DNA of 64,000 nucleotides from the NCBI GenBank assembly GCA_001465935.1, contig LNKV01000002.1, positions 1,674,001-1,738,000 of the forward strand, read 5' to 3'. Shown piece after piece: positions 58,238 through 64,000 of this stretch. The stretch comes from Clarireedia homoeocarpa (Eukaryota; Ascomycota; Leotiomycetes; Helotiales; Rutstroemiaceae). Under the pieces are notes generated by a model, which was given only the letters and a program-made list of their open reading frames with translations, did no database searches and had not been told where the DNA came from. Each line of letters opens with the position of its first letter. Positions within the stretch are counted from its first letter, which is position 1. The translations under genes and the position numbers were made by a program.

Positions 58238-59277
58238 CATCGACCTAAATGAGTACATAGAACGTCCGGCGGCCTACATCGCTGCTTGGCCTAAAACGGT
58301 AAGCTCGAAAACTAATGCATTGAGACTACGAGCTATCCTATTTAGGCTCGGGTTCGCAAATATCTTCCCATGATCGCTCGCAAAAACAAGCCTGCATCTC
58401 AACTGCGGAAGTTGATAGATGACACGAAACCGAGCTGAAATAGGGCTCATTCTATTCTCAACTTATTGTTTCTAGAAAGTTGCTTGTAACGGGATTGGGC
58501 GTGTATGCATGATAGTCCCCGAAGCTGGAACTGTTATATCTATACATGAGTGCCCGGGTTCAAGATTGCTCAACATCCTATCTCTCACGTCTTGTATAAT
58601 TTTGAGACGCAAGCCTCCTTCATTGATATCATAAGTGTGATAGAAACAATCTCTCGATCTTTCTTGCGGTAGGTGATTACAGAAGCCAAGCTAGACGGTG
58701 CAGCAATCATTGTCCTCGATCAAGGGTGTCCGGCACTTCTGCTCCATATTGCCCATGATGACAAATCATAAGCAGCGTCAACAACTACTTGGGCTCATTC
58801 CGTTGCGACTATGTGGCGTACCTCAGCCGCGTACGTTGGGATTCGATCAGCTAGGATGCTAGATATTTCCTGATATTTCGGCCCGCATCAATGCCCTCGA
58901 TTGGCGTGATCACTTCCATCATTACACCCACTTGAACGTCTAATTCATGGACCTCTTGAGATACAAGCATAATACAACTCCATATGCCCATGCCATATAG
59001 GCCCTTGAAATTGTGAGCTTATTATTGCCCATATGTCCAGGGGCTGTTGTTTCTTCCAAAGTGGTCGGAGCTGAAGCCTGTCACTAGCATGCCGGGATGC
59101 GGGGTAGCACGTATTACCTCAGCAGTTTTGATAAGCTGTGACTGAGACGTTACTGGACAATGACAACTTTCTTGATTAAGTGGTGACGGAGAGCTAGCAA
59201 CCGGGTGCTAGGTGGCCAATACATACATGTCTGCGGTTCACTCATGCTAAGAATAACTATTGATTGTAGTATCAACA
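58238..59277. other. Divergent intergenic region
   Basis: About 1.0 kb between the oxidoreductase (-) and the second Zn2Cys6 gene (+). Probably the promoters of both. No further feature recognised. Confidence 0.4.
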
Positions 59278-61068
59278 ATGTTTAGCACCATACTCCCAGA
59301 CGACACCACCCAACTTACTCGACGATCCCACAAAAAAACCAAGACGGGTTGCACGAAATGCAAGGAACGGAAGCTCAAGGTATAGCCCCTCATCTGTTGG
59401 AGAAATGTGAGCCTGACCGAACAATCAAGTGTGACGAAACCAAGCCCATTTGTGTAAACTGTACAAGATATTTCCTTGTACCACAACCATGCAACTACGA
59501 GCAAGATACATCGTTACGAAGAAGGAAGTTCCTTGGGCCAGAATTAATTCCAGCTAGTTCAAGAACAGCCGACTACGGCGCAGTCACCAAAAGGCATGTC
59601 AGGGTTTCGCTACCGGGATCTTTGAGCGCCGAAATGATAGATCCATTCGAAACCTATCCGGCTAGTAATGTAAAAGGAGTGGATATTTTCGTAAAATACT
59701 GTATGTAAGTTACGGATTCTCCATTTCGAGATAACACACTGACGCGATATATCAGACCTTCAAAATGCAGTATACACATGCTTTCCATGGCAACCTAAAT
59801 CGGACACAAACCCCACTACGAATTTCTTCGTCCCGCTCATCTGGGGTGATACAGTTCTGTTTCATGCCATTCTCCAATTTAGTGCGATGCATCTCGAGAA
59901 ACAACAGAGCCACAGACAAGTAGCGACTATTGAGCTAGGGAGAGAATGCATACGTCTTCTGAGAGATCGAGTCGAAAAGGAGGCTCTTGTTTCCGATAAG
60001 ACAATTAGTGCTGTTGCAGTGCTTGCTGCAATCGAGGTAGACTTATCACTCCTGCGAAGACGTAATTTACTAATACGTAGCAGCACGAAAAGGGGAATTT
60101 GAGAATGATGAAAATGCATATGGCTGGATTGTCAAGGATGCTGGAACTTGCGGGAGGACTAAACGCTGTCAGAGAGAGAAACCCCATGATAGCAAACTCG
60201 GTTTTCTGGTAAGTTAGTCCTCCCTCGTGCCTCAATCACTTCTGATTACCAAAGGACATTCACAGTCGCTGTGTATGAGCTACCTTACCCCTGTTTTGAT
60301 CCCATCTTACCCGAGTTTTATCCGTCGGACCACAACCTCTCACTTATTGAGAATGCACGCATTCACTCTTACTTTCATGATGTTGCGCCTGACTTGCATA
60401 ACCCAACGTCAATTACAATGCATACCTCAGACTTCGGGCTCATAGAACCAATAGCCACAGCTCGTTATTCGATTCAACACATTTCCCACCTCGTTCCAAA
60501 GCATTCATCATACCCCACTGCATCCACATCTCTTGTCATTCTAACCCGAATCTGTACGATACTATCGCACTTACTGAGCCTAGCGCGAATCGCACCGCTC
60601 CCCGCATCTGCCGATTCACAAAGCCTAATGGCAGAAGCCACACGCCTTGCAATTCTTCTCCATATCTTCATACCTTGGCGTGGCCTTCCACCTGATGTCA
60701 CTCTAACTATCAATCACATCCTGCACCAGCTTATCGCCAACCTGAGACTTCTCTTGTCCGAATCCAGTCCAGCCTTCGATCGAGTACTCATGCTCTGGGT
60801 GTTATCAGTTGGGGGCGTAGCAGCTGATGGCGTGCCTGAGCGTGGGTGGTTCGTGAGCCATCTTGCTGATCAGACCAACGACTTGGGAATCCAATCCTGG
60901 AAGGAGATGAAGGGGAATATCTCGAGTGTTGTTTGGCATGAAACGCTGTGTGAGGATGTTCATCGGCGACTTTGGGAAGAAGTGGTGAGGAAGAGAGAAG
61001 GAGTTTTTGGAGCTGGTGTAGAGAAAGGGGACGCAGAGGTCAAGACACGGCCATGTTACTTTACTTGA
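59278..61068 (+). CDS. Zn2Cys6 transcription factor
   Basis: Five exons (59278-59379, 59430-59700, 59756-60036, 60084-60208, 60255-61068) give 530 residues. The binuclear cluster near the N-terminus is GCTKCKERKLKCDETKPICVNC, interrupted after LK by a 50-bp intron. All six Cys are present if the sixth is taken from QPCNYE. The HKKTKTGC lead-in is typical of the Upc2/SREBP-like or DUF3468 Zn2Cys6 group. The remainder is helical: FHAILQFSAMHLEKQQ, then AVLAAIEHEKGNLRMMKMHMAGLSRML across an intron, and FVIPWRG-type and RGWFVSHLADQ motifs in the last exon. Introns 3-5 are short (55, 47 and 46 bp). Regulated genes are unknown; the neighbouring divergent oxidoreductase is a candidate target. Confidence 0.92.
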
Positions 61069-61319
61069 GCATGTAATTCTCATCACTTCGGTTTATCACA
61101 GAATCGACGAAAAGGGGCATGCTTTGTTGATTAAGTACGCAAAAGCATAACATTCTATATATTTCTCTTTCTGATTTCTAAAATTCTCATAGAAGAGCAG
61201 TGTCTAGGAGCTTGCAGATATTACTCCCTCATGAGATTAACAATTTACCCAGGAGAGGTTAGCGGAATGGCTTCACTTTAGACTGCGTATGCCCGTGGCT
61301 CTCGTCATTCCAAAAGCAC
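61069..61319. other. Convergent 3' flank
   Basis: About 250 bp between the stop of the Zn2Cys6 gene and the stop of an orphan minus-strand ORF; it should carry both 3' UTRs. Confidence 0.4.
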
Positions 61320-61889
61320 TTATTTAGCTGTCTTCTTTCGTTCCTCAAATCTCTCAAACGCTCTTCGATAAGATTTATATGCTTCTTTTTCCGTATCATT
61401 TAAACCATTTGCCTCAACCCATTTCTTCAAATTGCCGTCATACTTCTTGGAACTTACGGCAGAATCTTTACCGAATAAATCATTCTCAAGATGATGCTGT
61501 ACGACCTTTAGTTGCTTATTGAAAGCAGAGTAATCATCTGAATGGCCTTCCTCAAGCGCGTTTTTAGACAGAATCTTCAGCAGATCTTCGAGTCTCTGTA
61601 GCATAAGTTTGGTGCTTTTACTCAACTTCGTGGGGTTCTTAGGGTCAGGCTCGGAGTCTGAGCGGGAGTTTGAGCTGTCTCTGCGCATTTTGATAGTGCG
61701 GACTGAGGGCCTAGGTTGTTGTGCATTACCGTCATTGCGAGAGCTTATTGAGGCCGATCTTTCAGCGATTGAGGCCGATCTTAAGCTTTCAGGGCTTTCT
61801 GGTTGCATAAGAGGGGTGCTTGCTGAGTCTCCAGTTTTGTGTTTCTTTTCCTGGCCTTTTTTACGACTGCCCAAAAAATTTGATGGCAT
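61320..61889 (-). CDS. Orphan charged protein
   Basis: Unspliced ORF of 189 residues; family not recognised. Residues 1-85 are Ser/Pro/Lys-rich and likely disordered (SASIAERSASISSRNDG, DSSNSRSDSEPDPKNP). Residues about 90-189 are helical and charged, with LMLQRLEDLLKILSKNA, FNKQLKVVQHHLENDLFG and YKSYRRAFERFEERKK. The layout (disordered basic N-terminus plus helical C-terminus, no intron) echoes the orphan ORFs at 19701 and 20993. No signal peptide or TM is seen. Confidence 0.5.
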   Translation of the reverse strand: MPSNFLGSRKKGQEKKHKTGDSASTPLMQPESPESLRSASIAERSASISSRNDGNAQQPRPSVRTIKMRRDSSNSRSDSEPDPKNPTKLSKSTKLMLQRLEDLLKILSKNALEEGHSDDYSAFNKQLKVVQHHLENDLFGKDSAVSSKKYDGNLKKWVEANGLNDTEKEAYKSYRRAFERFEERKKTAK

Positions 61890-62889
61890 GTTTTTGTTGA
61901 TCGATGATGTCGATGAGTTGTTGAGTGGTGATTTATATGAGATGGTGACTGATGGTGTGTATAGGTTGGCAAGTGATGGTGTCTATGGGTTGGTGAATGA
62001 TGATACCTATGAATCATTGATTGGATTCCAGGTTATATATGCGACTGCTGTGCCGGCGGTTGGTTTCTGCGGTCACCATCTTGCCAAATGTAGTCCAACG
62101 TCGTGTAGTACTACGCGAAAGGTTGCGTCCCGTCCCGAACATTGGCCCAATTTGTGGACACTCTTTCTTGGTATGAAGTGATGGTACATTTTCAGCACCG
62201 CCTCCAGGAATAGATCAGCCGTGTTGGTTGTCCACAATTACGAGCGACATAAAAATCTTCCTGTATAGGCAAGAAGATTCATCGAGAACGTCCACTGCTG
62301 CTTAATGGGTGGAAGCCGGGCTGAGCAAGTATATGGCCTCCTAGTGATATGTACAGACTTGCCTGGAAGGACGATTCGTCATAAGCCAATTCCGCTGTAT
62401 CTGGTCGCTCTTCCTCCGGCCAGCGTAACGTTTTTTTGCAAACAACTTACAACGGTAGGCTTGCTAGGCGTGAATAGGTTGTTATTACCTAATTTCAAAG
62501 AGAAATCTGAAGTGAAGGGCTAAGTTTTCTGGTCTCTGTCGCGAGATGTTAGCTTGTAGTCTGGAGCAGTTGGCTGTGAGCCCTCTCATGTTGGTATAGG
62601 GAAAAGTTACGTCGTTTCACTGTCCCAATAGATTTTGCATTTTTCAATTTGGTAAGTCTTCCTCTTGAATTTCCTCCTCGATCTTTAGCTTGACAGATAT
62701 AGATTTGCTTGGTGACTCTGATGCTTTTGAAAGCATATACTGGAAAGGGGGCTGACCAGCCTCGAGAAATCACTACAGTATGCTAACTCATTATTGACAT
62801 AAGTTGGGTCGCGCGAAAAAATTCCGCCACCTACTGAGCCACATCAAATCTCATACAAATGGGTTACATCGATGGAAAGACCTCACTCC
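61890..62889. other. Intergenic region with GGTGTNTANGGTTGG-like short repeats
   Basis: 1.0 kb. At 61935-62010 there is a degenerate period of about 30 bp (GTGATGGTGTxTAxGGTTGG), upstream of the orphan ORF. No gene is recognised in the rest. Confidence 0.35.
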
Positions 62890-63368
62890 ACAAATTGGCG
62901 ACGATTGCGGCAATCTGTTGAGATGAGTCTACATGTCCATTTGTGAAATGCGATTGCTGTGGAACATCTGTTTAGAGTAACCCATGCTTCATTTCTTACT
63001 GTATCTTCATCTATCTTGCCCAGCTGACGATGCCATTCCCACCAGAAACCATGTTAGAATCACTCACAGCTACGAGTAAATCAAATGACTTTCCCTCTGC
63101 CCTTGGTACGAAACTCTCGAACATTGATCGTGTGCCTGCGGGTACTTTGAAAAACACAGTTAACATAACGCGTCGCTGCGAAAATCTCGACTTCGACTGT
63201 CAGGCCAAAGAATTGACTTATCGTGAGGTGCAACCGAGAAGCGCTGATGAAGCTTCAACTATCATCTGTACATATCCAGAATGTGGACACACGTGAGTAA
63301 TAGGATACCAAACCTTTTTTGGACTTGAACTAATAGTAGAATCAAATAGCTTTCAAGAAGGTAATTAA
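62890..63368 (+). pseudogene. RNA polymerase I subunit A12.2 (RPA12)-like relic
   Basis: Segments match both zinc ribbons of RPA12. The N-terminal ribbon is seen as DDCGNLL and then, one frame over, CPFVKCDCCGTS; a single extra A between them breaks the frame. The first Cys of the first C-x2-C pair is Gly here. The linker and C-terminal part are an ORF (63030 onward) with FPSALGTKLSN, then RRCENLDFDCQAKELTYREV, QPRSADEASTIICTYPECGH. The hallmark RSADE of TFIIS-type ribbons is intact, but the spacing of both C-terminal Cys pairs is altered (C-x6-C and C-x4-C). A final intron (63293-63349, GTGAGT/ATAG) would add the short FQEGN end. Loss of ligands plus frameshift point to a decayed duplicate of the essential gene; sequencing error could explain only the frameshift. 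Confidence 0.65.
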
Positions 63369-64000
63369 TATCGAGGCACGAACTTGTCGAATTTGTCGAA
63401 TTGAAGCTTGTCCTGGTCGGGCGAGAAAGGTCATATAAGTTAGTATAACTTGCATGCAAACAAAGTAATTAAGAGAACCAAAATATCTAATACGTTTTGC
63501 CTTTTGCATCTCTCTTTTTGGTTATACATTTATATATATATATATATTATTTATTCTTCTATTTTTTTGTTTTTTTTTTTTTTTGTTTTTTTTATTAGCT
63601 TTTGATTACATATGACTAGTTTACTAGTGTTTTCTTCACGGAATAGAACGACATCGTATACCGGAAAAGACCTTACTCCGCAAGATACGTCCGATATATT
63701 TGCCTTCACGACGACGATGTGCTGTAGAAAGAACGGTGATATCCCATGTCTATTTGATTCTCTATGGTAATTTGATACATACTCTCCTTAACTCCTTGCA
63801 TGTTGCCATGCCCATGTCTATAAAAAAAATCGCTACAGCTAATCTTACAGTATATGCTAACTATGCTCCCAAGAAGTCATAACGCCCGTCCAGTTCTAGC
63901 ACTCCAACAAATAAATTCGCCCCCCCCCCCCCACTCTCACGTCGATTGTATCAGCTACATGTTCCTGTCAATCAATTGTGGTACAGCCAAATTGAAGACG
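63369..64000. other. Low-complexity right end
   Basis: About 630 bp with (TA)n at 63532-63546, T-rich runs at 63560-63595 and a C13 run near 63922. No gene is supported. Confidence 0.5.

Noticed and set aside
1..64000. CRISPR arrays, prokaryotic operons, phage or plasmid elements
   Set aside because: The sequence is eukaryotic (spliceosomal introns throughout); none of the repeats has the spacer structure of CRISPR.

Overview
The window is nuclear DNA of a filamentous ascomycete (Pezizomycotina). The evidence is many short introns of about 46-125 bp with GTAAGT-type donors and CTAAC/CTGAC branch points, HET/NB-ARC/TPR and Zn2Cys6 proteins, a PalI/SUR7 protein, a fungal ENA-type P-ATPase and a DUF6536 protein. 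The style of the SEC31, GET2 and ENA proteins suggests Leotiomycetes, but that is inference. No rRNA, tRNA, CRISPR array or intact transposon was recognised. Most genes were rebuilt exon by exon from splice signals. Wherever all exons were placed, the joined length is a multiple of three, which supports the models.

Region 1 (1-9617) is dense housekeeping sequence. In order it holds the 3' part of an M20 carbamoyl-amino-acid hydrolase (+), COX12 (-) and an NDUFA4/MLRQ gene (+) sharing a 248-bp head-to-head promoter, a PPIE-like RRM protein (-), SEC31 (+) and GET2 (+). Region 2 (11-19.2 kb) is membrane transport and secretion: an MFS exporter (+), a secreted GDSL esterase (-) and an ENA-type cation ATPase (+). 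Region 3 (19.2-35.5 kb) is gene-poor. It has two orphan coiled-coil ORFs, a PalI/SUR7 protein, an amino-acid permease with a long upstream region rich in TACTGTA/TACAGTA words, a conserved unknown protein with a repetitive basic tail, and a PGAP4-like glycosyltransferase with a minisatellite inside an intron.

Region 4 (35.8-41.2 kb) is the most unusual part. A minisatellite array of about 1.1 kb spans an assembly gap and is followed by AT-rich DNA. Next comes a nitronate-monooxygenase relic whose truncated edge lies inside the 3' end of a HET-NB-ARC-TPR NLR gene. That NLR carries three TPR units that are identical at the DNA level.

Region 5 (42-64 kb) is accessory: a secreted amidohydrolase, a Fringe-like GT31 with a cysteine-rich tail, an intron-rich DUF6536 membrane protein, two Zn2Cys6 regulators on either side of a four-TM protein and a zinc-less MDR oxidoreductase, an orphan charged protein, and a decayed RPA12-like zinc-ribbon gene near the right end.
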